Below, in pieces: positions 37,301-50,718 of a stretch of DNA of 64,000 nucleotides. Source of the stretch: Taxillus chinensis (taxonomy: Eukaryota > Streptophyta > Magnoliopsida > Santalales > Loranthaceae). Both the position numbers and the translations under genes were made by a program. The stretch spans positions 51,528,400 to 51,592,399 of the forward strand of contig CM042092.1 of NCBI GenBank assembly GCA_023512835.1, read 5' to 3'. A model generated the notes under the pieces. The model searched no databases. It was not told the DNA's origin and was given only the letters and a program-made list of their open reading frames with translations. Position 1 is the stretch's first letter; each line of letters starts with the position of its first letter.

Positions 37301-40300
37301 AGTCTCCCAACAATTACCAAAATCTAACACATAGGCACGTAACATGTCCTCCACGATCGAATAGCACGCTCTAACTGGCCATCCGTCTGTGGATGAAAGG
37401 CTATACTCAGTCTAACCAGAGTACCTAATGTTTGCTGCAATTGCTTCCAAAACTGTGACGTGAACTATGCATCTCAATTAGAAACAATCGATAATAGAAC
37501 CCCATGCAGTCACATAATCATGTTTATATACTATTGTCCTAAAGTTCGAACTAGACCTGTCTTCCAAATCGGAATGAAGTGAGCTGACTACTAACTTCAT
37601 CAAATGGTCAACTACCACCCAAATAGTGTCTTAAAACTGTCTCCCAAAGAGAAGATGGAACAACCAATAGACCCAGGTGCTGCAAGACATGGTTGACGTC
37701 CTCCACCCAATCTGAGGAAAGCATTGTTGTTTGAATCTGATCGCGGATCACCTCACACTCAATATCCCCCAACTGACCCTCAATTACTTGGTGTTATAAC
37801 TCTGGCATAGCTACAATCACATTCAACATACCCCTGACTTCACTAGGTACTGGTTACAACCTCATATCCGCGAGTTGGCCCATAATCTCTCATTCCTTGA
37901 TAGCACAAAGAGCTACCATCATCTGGCTCTTCTGGCTTAAGGCATCTGCGACCACATTTCCCTTCCTAGGTGTATACTGTAGATCAAACTGAAACTATTG
38001 CATATACTCCACCCAATGCCTCTACCTAAGGTGCAAGTCTTGTTACGAAAAGATATACTATAAACTCTTGTGGTCAGTATACACCACAAACTTCTCCCTC
38101 AGGAGATAATGATGCTAACTCTTCTGTGCAAAGATCACTGTAGCCAACTCCAAGTCATGTATAGGGTAATTCTACTCATGAGGCCTCAAATGACGTGAGC
38201 CATAAGTGATTACCCTCCTCTCCTGCATTAAAACACAGCCTAAGCCTACTTGAGAGGCATTACAGTACACTCATAAGTAATATCCTTCTGCGGTAGAACC
38301 AAAATAGGTGTTGAGGTCAATCTAAGCTTCAGCTGACAGAAAGCCTCCTCACAAGCCTCAGACCACACGAAGCTAACTCTCTTCTGAGTCAAACCAGATA
38401 ACGAGGCAGCAAACTTGGAGAAATCCTTAACAAAACTCCGATAGTATCCAGCCAGGCCTAAGAAGCTACGAATCTAAAACACATTCGTGGGCTTCCTCCA
38501 TGACATGATTGCCTCTATCTTCCTAAGGTCCACTATGATACCCTCAGAAGATACCACATGCCCAAGGAATTTCACTTGCTATAACCAGAAGTCACACTTT
38601 GTAAACTTTGCATACAACCGATGCTCCCGTAGCGTTTGCAACATTACCAACAAGTGCTCCTCATGCCCCCTCTTTATTCGAGAGTAAACTAAAATGTCTT
38701 CTATGAACACCACAAATAAATCCAAATAGGATGCAAAAATCTGGTGCATTAGTCCCATAAATATAGTTAAGGTATCAGTGAGCCCAAATGGCATTACCAC
38801 CCACTCATAATGACTATACCTGCAACTGAACATTGTCCTTAGTATGTCTGCCTCCCGCACTCGTGACTGATGATATTCCGACCTCAAGTCAATCATGGAG
38901 AACCATTGAGCACTTTTAAACTGATCAAACAAGTCATCTATCCTTGGCAAAAGATATTGGTTCTTTATCGTCGCCTTATTCAACTTTCGGTAGTCTATGT
39001 ATAACCAAAGTGAATTGTCCGCCTTCTTGGGGAATATCATCGGAGCACCCCATGACAAATTGCTCTGCCGGATAAAATCACACACTAGAAGGTTATTTAT
39101 CTGCCACTTGAGCACTTTAAACTCAGCTGGCACCATCCTATAGGTCATTAACCTGATAGGCGTTGTCCTTGGTAGTAACTTTATCGAAAATTCCACCTCT
39201 CGCTCTAGCAATAAATCTATTAATTTCTCTAGAAACAGTCAGGAAACTGATCAACCACTCTATACAACACGACCTGAACCTCTCTCTGCATCTCTACCAC
39301 GGTCAAACTGGCCAACTGATGGGTCACATCACCTCATTCCTACCTCAATTGCCTAAACCTACATGCCTCATCTGTCCACTCACCTACAAACGCACCATGA
39401 GTATCGTCTGGTGTGAAGAAAGTCACTCTGCGCCGATAACAATCAATTTTGGCTCTCACAAAAGCCAACCAATCTATCCATAAAATAACATCAAAGGCAT
39501 CATACCGCATCACAAACAAGTCATATTGGAGATCAACACGCCCAAGAGTAACACTACAGCCATGACATATATATTTTGTTTATGACCACCAACCCACCCA
39601 CTGGTATATCAACCACGAGTGGTTACTCAACCGTTTCACAATCTAACTCTAACCCCTTTACTGTGGAGTGTGTAATAAAAGAGTGCATAGCACCAGTATC
39701 AATTAACACAGTACAAATAGTATGAGAGAACAAAATTGTACTACTCACCACGGACGGCCCCTGTCCTGCCTCATTAATAGGTGGAACCTATGCCCTCCTA
39801 ACAGTGATGGCATATGTCCTCCCTCTTTGGGCATTGTTGCTGGCCTGCCCTGCTGGAGTCTAATCCATCTGACTCCTCTGAGTCTATGCCTCCCGCTGAT
39901 GCTATTGTGCCACTGACCACTCTTGTGCAGTCTACATTGACTGACTTAGCCTCTGATACGGTGCCCCACTCCTCTGCTCTTGGTCACGAGATCGTTGTGG
40001 TCACGTAGCACTCGTTGAGCTAGAGGAGGGAGATGCCCCTGCCATGTGTTTGGCACCTTCGCACCTGAAACATTTGAGTGCACCACTGCTTCTCCTCCAA
40101 TAATCTCTCTCCTTCTGGCTTGATCTAGGTCTTACTCTGCAATCAAAGCCTTGTTAACTGCGTCTGCATATGTGGACAACTGTAACACGTTTAGCCCCCT
40201 CCTAAGAGTTGGTCACAAACCCTTGAGGAAGTCTTGGGTCTTAAAGGCCTCTACCCACCAAACATCGGGAGCATATCTCCCTAAGTCTATGAAAGCCCTG

Positions 40301-43300
40301 ACATACTCTGTCACTGTCCTACTCCCCTGCTCCAAAGTATAGTACTCTCTCCGCCTTGTCCTCTATACTATATGAGGAAAATTCTTGGTGTAGAAGAAGT
40401 CCACAAAATCCTCCCAAGCCATTGGTGTACGGTGAACAGCTCTCACGGCCTCCCACCGAACCTCCTCTTGCTACTGTGAATGTAGAGGATGCTGAGGTGA
40501 CAGCTATTGTGGTGGAGGTGGAGGTTGTTGCTCCCTCATCTTCACCTGTGTGATCCCTTGAGTTATATCCTGGATAACGCCCTAGAGCCCGCTCACAATA
40601 TGAGCCCCAATCTAAGCAACAACACTTGGGTCTAATGGTCCATGGAGAGTCTAATGTCCCTGCGACTTTAACTGAGCAGTGGGCTCTTCTTCCTGACCTC
40701 GGCTCCGAAAACTCCTCCTAGGTGGCATCCTCTGCACCCACATAACCAACAAGACAAAACTAGCAAATTAACAACTAAAAACTATGACCCATCGGTCCAC
40801 AACAAGCAATAGTGTCCAAATCCCCTCACAACACACATCTCATCTAGAGAGCATTGGGGTCCATGTTACCCCCATTTCCCAATAGGCATGTGCCAACAAC
40901 AAGAACACCACAACACAAGCAAATTTCACACACAAGAATAACATCATTAGAGTGCAACATAAAATCTCTAGTGCCTATCAATGCATAATTAACCATTCAA
41001 CATGCATGTACCCAACCCAATGTACCTAGGATGATTTGATTAACCCCTCAGAACTCAGAATACATGTAAGGACTACATTGATTAGATGCCCTTGTCATCA
41101 CTGGTTTTCGTCCAGGCCCATTTGGGGTGAGCTCAAACTAAACCAATGGTGAGAAAATTTAGAGTCGCCACCAACTGTTTTTGGGGTACAATTGGATACC
41201 CTCTACTTTGAGTAATTTAAATGTGTGGTCTGCGTTATCAGAGAAAGGTTCGGGAGTTGGTTACGTGTAGGGAAGGATTAGCACCCCTACAGCGCCCTTT
41301 TCGGTATTTAATTTAGGAGGAGGAGGTTTTATTTTATTTGTACTGCCATGATCAGGGCTAAGTTTCCTAAAAAGTCTATGATTTTTATTTAGCTAAGTTA
41401 TTTATTAAAGTTATGGTTAAAATGGATTTATCCTAAATTTCTAAAGGGAACCCTAGAAGTTTTGGGTTTAAGTGGAGAATGGGATCCTATGGGTTGGTTT
41501 TGGGTTTTTGGTTTTACTTTGGGAAATTTAAGTCCTAAAAATTATTTTTTTTATTTTCCCCTTTTTTGTTTTTTTTTTTGGTTAGAAAACATATTTTTGT
41601 TTTTTATGTTTTGTGAAAAACGTTTTGTTGTTGTTTTGCTTTGCTTTTGGAAATTAAAGTACTACTTTTGGTTTTTTTTTTGTTTTGGTTTGAAAACATG
41701 AAAACGTTTTTTTGTTTGTTTTTGTTTTGTTTTGTTTTTTTTGGAAACTTTTAATTATCTTGTTTTGAAAACTCAAAGTCACACTTGTACAAATACATAT
41801 CAAAGTAATGAACACATAAAATAATCGTGGAGTGTGTGATTATGACATCCATAAATAAACAAAGATAAAGCCATTCTTTCTTTTTTTTCTTTTCATTTTT
41901 TTTTTTTGCTTTGCCCTCCCTCTTTTTCTTTTCTTCATATCTCTATTTTTGTCCCTTTTTTTTTTACTGCACTTTACATATTACAACATAGACAATATAT
42001 ACAACATACATCAACAATCATAAACAGAATGAAATACTATGGCTTACATCGAGTAGGGATATAAATAAGCTAATAGGCAATAAATACACAAATACAAATG
42101 AATTAGAAATTGAACCGACTTTAGTTTGGGTAGGGCTTCAACATCGGCCTTCCGTTCGAGTTATCCTGTCTGCGCCGATATTCTCCATGTCGAGTATAAA
42201 AGCACCAAATCCAGTAATTACGAAAATCAGATGGGATATATCATGGAGACTGCAGTGCTATGTTGGAACTGAGAGCAGATGATGAGTGGACTTTTATTTG
42301 GGGGTTTTGAGGCAAAAAAAACGTGAAAAGGGGATTTGAAAATGGTAGAGTTTTTTTTGCTTTGGGCAAGAAAATTCGTAAGAGAGAAAGAGAGAATCTG
42401 GGAGTCTTTCTTTTTTGCTTACAAAATTTCCGCTCTCTCCCTTTCTCTGGGCGTTTTCTGCAGGGAAGAAGCTGGGGCATTTTTTTTTATGTATCGATGG
42501 ATCTCTTTTTTTGTCTCTCCACCCTCTGTTTTTCTCTCTCTGTTTGCGCTGGGATGAGGAATGGTAGCAGGGTATTTTTTTTTAACGATGATGGCTCTTC
42601 TTTTTCCCCTCCTTCCCTCACGATGATAGCTCTCTCCTCTTTTTTTTCCTTTGGACGAATCCCCCTCTTCCTTTTCTGCCTTTCTTTTTTGTTTCTGCTC
42701 AACTCTCTGGCGCAGGGACGGACTCAGGCGTCTTAAAGGGCTGCAGAAATTTTTTTGGATGGACTCATTAATTGCTGCAATAAATGTTTTGTCGGGTGCA
42801 TTATTATTTGCAGATCAGTGCTTGGTTGGGTGGACAGCTTATGCGGAAAAAGGGGAGCTCGTGATTGCCTTTTGAATTTGTATTTTAGCAGCACATGTGA
42901 CTGACAGGTTGTTGAGAAATGGTTCCTTGTCAGATGGCCAGCGCAGAAGACGAGTCTCGTGAAGCCAGCGAGAAAAAGAAAGAAAAAAAAACAACGTGCA
43001 GAGCCAGCGAGAAACGCCAACCAGCGAAGGTCAAAGGGGTCGGAGGGTCGAAGTGTCGGCAGGTCGGAGTGTTGGCAGGTCGAAGTGTCGGCAGGGTCGA
43101 GGCTTTGGTGGGTTGAAATTTCGGTGGGGCGAAGGTCAACGGTCAACGGGTCGAAGTGTCGGCAGGTCGAAGGTCAATGGTCAACGGGTCGAAGGCTTAC
43201 AGGCGTCCGGGTCAAGGTTCGGAGGTCGGAGTGTCGATAGGTCAAAGGTTTATAGGCTTCGCAGATCAGGGTCGAAGGGTCGAAGGTCGGAGTGTCGGCA

Positions 43301-45693
43301 GCGAGGCTTCGAGGCTTCGAGAGTTAGGGGGTTGAAGGTCGAAAGGGCGAGTCGAAGGTCGGAGGGTTATAGGCTTCGAGGGTCAAGGGTCGAAGGGTCG
43401 AAGGTCGGAGTGTCGGCAGCGGGGCTTCGAGGCTTCGAGGCTTCGATGCTTCGAGGCTTCGAGGCTTCGGGGCTTCGATGTGTCGGGGCTTCGAGGCTTC
43501 GGAGGTCAATGGGTTGAAGTGTCGGCAGGTCAACGGTCAACGCCAAAGTTTTTTTTTTTTTTTGACTTTTAATTACCTTCTTACCCTTCACCTAAAATGC
43601 AAAAAATGGATAACTTTCCAGGGATTGTTTGGGGAGATCCGTATTCGCCTAAATTGACGCTTTGAAGAATTTCGCATGGCCACTTTTTTCGGGCGATTTG
43701 GACCAGGGGCATTGACCGTCTTTTGGCAAGTTTCGACTTTTTCCAACGAAAGTTGTTTTGGCCATAACTTCTTCATTTTAAGTCCGATTTGAGCTCGGTC
43801 AAGTGCGTTAGTCTCCAATTTTTATCTTCTATCACCTGGTGTTAGTCTTGGGGCGCTTCAAGGACTTGTAATAGAAGTCATTAATTTTGAACTCCCCCGT
43901 CCGTGTCAATTGTATCCATCTCATGCAAATTGGGGCTAACATCAATTCCAAACCATTCCTTGGAAGTATGGGATCATTGTGGACCTGTCCAACAAGGTAT
44001 ATGACATGGGCAGAAAGGTATATCAAATGGGGTTAGTATGTCCAACCCGGACAAAATAGGATCCAACAGCCCTCCTTATAGTTTTTTAAATCCTAAGAAG
44101 AAATCAACCACCCCTAATAACCTAGGTCTAACTAGGCCATGCTTTGATATCAACTTGTCTCCCCCCTACTCCAGGAGACCCGGAATTGGGCACGTGACTA
44201 CCCCTTACCCGCACTCGAGGGCAAAGGGTTGGTGACTAGCACCAAAAGGAGCACACCGCGGGTGCTACCCAAAATACACCTGTACAATCATACAACAAGC
44301 TAGGGTTATTCCTGTACACTCTTAAAACCATGCAATTGAATGAAATATCATCATAACACATCGTACACATCATGTATCACTCAGTACAACAATCACGGAC
44401 CCATGTCCAGGAAGACAATGCAGTAATAATACAAAATAATAAGGATAAACATAGAAAGTCTCATACATCAACAATATCTGGTCTGCTCAACCTGCTCACT
44501 GGAAACTCCCAGAGCTACCCCTTGCCTAAACCTGAAAACACAAGGCAACAACATAGGGTAAGCACAAGGGCTCGGTTGGTGACTTACAATACATTACCTG
44601 TGTATACATGTGCCAGTGAATGCATACCCATACAATAATATCCATAGTGTCCTATACAATACTAATAAAAGCATAAACACACACAACGATGTCCCCACGA
44701 AAGAGTATTATGCAATAATAATGAAAGCATAAACACACAAGGTCCATACCATCAAGTCACACAAACAGTTCACAACTCAGCTGATTAGAACAAGGTAAGG
44801 CTCTTACAGCCTTCCTGCCACAGTGGGAAAGTAGCATGAAAAGAAGCCACCCGTGGGACCTTCCGCTGTCAACTAGCCATGTAAGGGACTTCGACTCTCA
44901 GCCAACCCTATATGAAACCTATGTTGACCAGCCAAGCAAACCAACAAAACACCACAAATCAAGCCTCCAAATGCCATGAGATTCAAAATCCATGATGGTA
45001 TCCATACCACATAACATTTCATGCCAAGTAAACAACAAAATTCCATACCTTAAAAAAGGCATCATAATTTATTTTATGTATAAAATTTAGGTTAGAAAAT
45101 AATAAAAATAACACTAAAAGGACCAGCCTTGAAGAGCTCCCTAGAACCCTTGCCTCGAAACTCCATCGATTCAAATGTCCTCATCCGAAAGCATGATCGA
45201 ATGTCCTAACTCAGATGTCTGAAAGTCTGACTCGAACGTCCTGATTTGAATGTCCTGATCAATATTTGAATGTATGGATTGAATGTCTTCATCGAATGTC
45301 CTGATTCAAATGTTCGGATCGAATGTCCTCTGCCTTGAGGCTCCTTCAAGTCTTTGAACACATAGTTCGCTAAAGTTATTGTTCATCATTGTTTTAACCT
45401 ATTTTTTGTTTGGATTCAACCTAGCGACCCCCAAACCCTCTGGAAACTCATAAAAGTCCAACATAATAGTATAATACTACATATTAGGTTTTGATCATAT
45501 ATTATGTACTTAAATCATAAAATTGAACTCAAAATTGGGTTTCTCCCAAAACTTAGGGTTCATACGAAATCACACAGATCATACCAAAATCATGCATATA
45601 AAAACAGAATCAAGGCAAGAAGTTTAGGAACACATAATTGGTAAGGACTCATGGATGAATCAACCCCAAAGCTCCACCTCCAAGCTCACTCTA

Positions 45694-45755
<62 letters not shown>

Positions 45756-48700
45756 TTGTAAAATGAAAAATGACAACCTGCTGAGAGTCTCTTTCTCTCT
45801 CTCCTCTATTTATATTTTCTACTCATCTCTTTAATTAATAAACACTCAAAATTACACAATTAACCTTTCGAAGTTCCAATTCCAAATTGAACTTGTTACA
45901 CCCCGACTTTTCAACCCGAGGAAACCAGTTCGTGACTCCCCTTACCCACCTGGTGGGGCAAGGGTTCGGGCTAATAACCACCCACACAAAACATCACAAA
46001 CAAAAACATCACATATCCATAAAACCAAACACATTTATTAATAATACTACTTTGGGTTACATCAATGTCATGAAATAACATCTCATGAAATATAAATACA
46101 ACCAAATAAGAAAATCCTCCTGTCTACCTTGGTGTCCCACCTAAAGCCTGTAGGTCCCACCTGAAAAGAAAGACAATCACAGTATGAGGGGTGAGTAACC
46201 ACAGCTCAGTAGGGATCCCATCTTCCCAACCCATCCCATGCTCCTAGTATCTACATGATGAGTGTGTATGTGCTGTGTCTTGATCACAATACCCAATCAG
46301 TACAAAATTAGAAATTAGTTGTATGAGTTGCCACCACCACACAAACTATCTCATATACCGCCACATGGCCTACCTCATCCACCACCACACAGGCAACCTC
46401 ATTCATCGCCACATAGGCTACTTTAGTCACCGCCACACAGGCTACTTTAGTCACCGCCACACAGGCTGCCACAATCAACGTATTAAACACAATAAACAAT
46501 AAATCACAACACAACAAGTTACTTCCCAAGCCACGAACTAATCACATGAAAGACCAGCCCTAAAGTTCGGACTCGAAGGTCCACCTCATGGAACCTCCCT
46601 CGAGGACTAGAAGCCACTGACGCGAAGGTCTGCCTCGACGAACCTCCCTTGAAGACCCGAAGCCACTCACCCAAAGGTCTGCCTTGAAGAACCCCCCTTG
46701 AAGACCTGAAGCCACTAGCCCAAAGGTCTGCCTCGAAGAACCTCCCTCAAAGACCTGAAGCCACTGACCCGAAGGTTTGCCTTGAAGAAACCCCCCTCGA
46801 AGACCCAAAGCCACTAGCCCGAAGGTTTGCCTCAAAGAACCTCGAAGACCCGAAGCTACTGACCCAAAGGTCTTCCTCGAAGAACCTCTCTTAAAGACTT
46901 GAAGACACACCCTCAAAGACTCGGAGAACTCCCTCGAATTTCAACCCTTCGAACTTAAATCTTCGACTCTATGACTCTTTGACTCTCCAACTCTATTCTT
47001 CGACTCTACGACTGTTAACCCTAAACGTGCCGCCGACCATACAATTCACCCAGCGTTACTGTTCATCATCGTTCTGCCGCCCTTCGTTTGGAATCAACCT
47101 AGCGACCTCTCATACATTTAAAAACCATACTTTTACACACAGTCCCCCACTTACACCACAAATCTCATTCTAAAATACCTCTAAATCACATAGTAACATC
47201 ATATACGTATATATAAACACACAAATCAAGCTACGATAGGAGTTTCTCCCCTAAAACATACCGGATGAATTACATCTCACACCATCCACATCATAACAAG
47301 ATATGATAACGGTAAAGGAGTTTAGGAGCACCTACCTCTTCAAGCTGATTGAAAAACTTTGATCTTCGCGCTTTAGATCCAAAAACTCCTTGGCGTCTCC
47401 TCTCTCTCTCTCTCTCTCTCTCTCTTGTGCACACCTCTCTTTCTTTTTTTCTTGCGTAGAATGCCAAAAATGCACCAGAAACCCTATCTCTCCTTTTATA
47501 TTATTTACCTGATAATTAAAATAAAGTTCTTCTCTATCTAAATTTCCCTAATGCCCCAAAAGACCCTCAAATATGCCCATATTGCTCCACGGGACTCTGA
47601 ATTCCAAAATGGGTCCAAGTATAGTCAAACTTCCACACTTTTTGAGCCTAATTACATGCTCACATCTACTCATTCTAATCCTCACTCTAATGCAGAGTCC
47701 ACTTTTAGGACCAAGAATACGAGTCTTTATAAAACTCAACTACTACCAAAACATTTATATCGCCGAACACAATACCAACTAGAACACGAATAAATATTAT
47801 CTCATAAATTAACCCAAACATGGATCTCTACACACATTGCCACCGCCCTCCTCCTCCCCCTCTCTCCACGTGCGCATTCATCTAAGAAAAACCCCACAAC
47901 ACTAAAGATCTATTGCTGCCACATTGGTCTAGGGAGTTTATGTCCTAAGGGTAGATAGGGTGGATGCAGTGGCTGTCATGTAATTCGGTATTGCATAGCC
48001 TCCAGTGTCGTCGCCGCAGCTTCTATGATAGGAAGGAGAGTGAAGGTTCAAGTTTTCCTTCACTTAGCGTTATCTCACATTTCCATTTCATTTCCCAGCA
48101 TTCTTAACGTCTGGGAGGGTAACTGAATGTTGACGCCACATGATTGATGTCTTGTATCAAATGGTTTACAAATTTGGGGAGAATATAAGTTAAGTGTAAA
48201 TTAAGAAATATAATAGTTAAAAAAATGATGTCGTATTAGAGTATTATTAATTAAAATAATACTATAGCAAGTTAAGAGCATTATTAATAATTAATTGGTT
48301 AAAATGATATCGTATTATTAGTATTATTAATTTGTTTAAATTTAGCTTGCTAGTGCCTCGATGTTTGAGCTTTAATAAAGTTTGTAATCAAAATACAGAT
48401 CTCGAGTATAATTTATGGCTCATATTGCTCCATGTGTACATATTTAACTAAAATTTTAGAGTCTACACTTAATATTCTTAGGTGTATATTACTCAATGTA
48501 AATCAATTTAACTAAAATTTTAAAGGATCTACACTTAAGAATATATAGTGTAGACTCTAAAATTTTAGTTAAATATGTAAACATGGAGCAATATGAGCCA
48601 TAAATTATATTTGAGATTGTGATATTTCACCGGACGACTGTAGGTTTTTCTTTGTTCGACGTTCTCGCTCGATATTGAAAAAAATAGTCCAAACGTCAAA

Positions 48701-50310
48701 CAGACACACAAGTATCCCGTATCCGGTTGTCTGGCATCTGCCGCTTAAAAATCTTTATTGCACATATATTGTTATTGAGTTGGGTGGGGAAAAAATGCTT
48801 CACATCAGCTTTGGCACAGGCACGTGTTAACCATCAGAAAATGAAACTCTACTTTTGGTGACATCGCAAGTGATCTCACGCTCCTGAAAATGACGAACAA
48901 AAGCCAACGAAGAGGCTCTAATTCCATAGCTCGACAATTATTTATATGAGTCTGCCCGGCCGGAGCTGTGTGCATAATGACACGAACAAATATTTATATA
49001 TGCTTCCCTTGAACGCCTCTTTTTGATTCTCTTTTTTTTTTTTTTAAACTTATGTAGCTTTATGATGATGGCAATTGCTTCCTTACGAACTATTAAGGTA
49101 GGTGAGATGAAAAAATACATATTACTCGCATTGCAGCATCATCATCATCATCATTATCATTTGTTGGAAAAGAAACTGTATTATTATGTCTAAGCATTGC
49201 AGGATGACATTGCTTTTGGGGCCACCGTCTTCAGGAAAATCGACTTTGTTGTTAGCTCTTGCCGGGAAGTTGGACAGCGACTTAAAGGTACAATGATATG
49301 ATTTTATCTTATAGTTGTCGAAATGTCAACAGTAGTCAACCACTCCCTCCCTCCTCGGCCCTCCCAGGTTTAAGTTAACGTCAGTCAGTCAGACCCTGAG
49401 TTGTTGGGTACGTAACCTTGTGTCGAGGATTGCCGTCTAATCTAAACCAATGATTGTGGATTTTGGGGGTGTACGTATTCATTTTCTCTTAACCCATGAC
49501 TTATTATTATTATTTTTCCGATTGATTAAACTCTGCAAGGATTACCATGATTCATTCATGGAAAGCTGTAGCATTACCTTAAAATATACCCCAGCAGATC
49601 CATGTATTCTAATGTTTATTAATGCAAAAACCAAAGCAAACCCCAGATTCTCCTCTTGAAATGAATATTACATAATCCTTTTGATTTGCAGAAAAGCGGG
49701 ACTATAACATACAACGGTCATTTGCTTGATGAGTTTTGTGTTCAAAGGACTTCCGCTTACATAAGCCAGACAGATGATCACATTCCAGAGCTCACTGTTC
49801 GAGAAACTCTGGATTTTGCTGCCAGGTGTCAAGGGGCGAGTGAAGGCTTTGCAGGTTTGTCTAATTGCTGTGGATAGATAATTTTTAATTTTCTGTTGTA
49901 ATTATTGGGCCTTATTTGGCATTTATGACATTAAATTGTTTTCTGCTCTTTTGATACTAGATGCTTCAAATGCGTCACGGGTAGTGCAGTTGGTTGAGGT
50001 GGGCCTAGTTTTAAAGCTAGGAAATTTGGACGAGCTTAAAGTCTCCCGTTCAAACCTCACCCTGCGCATAAAACCCGGGGTTCTTTATCTGTGGGAGCCA
50101 TGTAAGGGTCTCATGCACCTGAGGTTTGGTCTCATCTAAGAGTCGATCGGCTGCTGGCGTGGGATTTTCCTCGATTATAAAAAAAAAAACTAGATGCTTC
50201 AGATATGATTCAGACATCTCACACAATGTCACTTAATATCATGAAAAATTACCAATCTACTAAAAATTGAGCCTGTAAATTTACCAATAATTTTATTTAC
50301 ATCATCAATT

Positions 50311-50342
<32 letters not shown>

Positions 50343-50681
50343 CGTTTTCCAATCCTTTTTTTTTTTGCAGGGTATATTAGGGATCTTTCTCGTATGGAGA
50401 AGGAAATGAACATACGACCTAGTCCAGAAATTGACGCATTTATGAAGGTGGATGCTTTACTTTTTTACATTGTTATTGCGTTTTGTTTTTTTTTTTTTTA
50501 ATTTGTTGACACTCCGAGTTTGAATTTCTATGCACAGGCATCATCTGTTGGTGGCAGAAAACATAGCATTTCAACAGATTATATCTTGAAAGTACTTGGC
50601 CTCGATATCTGTGCAGATACGCTGGTTGGTAATGCCATGCTCAGGGGTGTTTCAGGCGGACAAAGAAAAAGAGTAACTACT

Positions 50682-50718
<37 letters not shown>

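Larger units (their letters stand above)
33501..47832 (-). mobile_element. decayed Tekay-like Gypsy element (element 2) in ABCG31 intron 3
   Basis: A 14.3 kb block. The left (3') LTR is 33,501-36,228, the internal domain 36,229-44,155 with minus-strand coding relics, and the right (5') LTR 44,156-47,832. The outer edges are TGTTGCACCCC and TCTCTACA. Flanking 5-bp duplications are CGCAT (33,496-33,500) and CACAT (47,833-47,837), differing by one CpG-to-CpA change. Three later insertions sit inside: a hAT-like element, a solo Tat/Ogre-like LTR and a solo LTR in the 5' LTR. Removing them leaves LTRs of about 1.82 kb each. It is antisense to the host gene. Confidence 0.85.

Noticed and set aside
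42323..43517. Several plus-strand frames of 70-173 aa
   Set aside because: T-rich tract and GGTCGAAGG minisatellite inside solo LTR copy B; repetitive composition.
46560..46916. Minus-strand 118-aa repetitive protein
   Set aside because: Product of the 49-bp tandem repeat in a solo LTR; no start context and no counterpart elsewhere.
49936..50139. 67-aa frame and a possible tRNA gene
   Set aside because: The A-box and B-box-like motifs belong to a SINE with poly(A) tail and target duplications; the region does not fold as a tRNA cloverleaf by eye.
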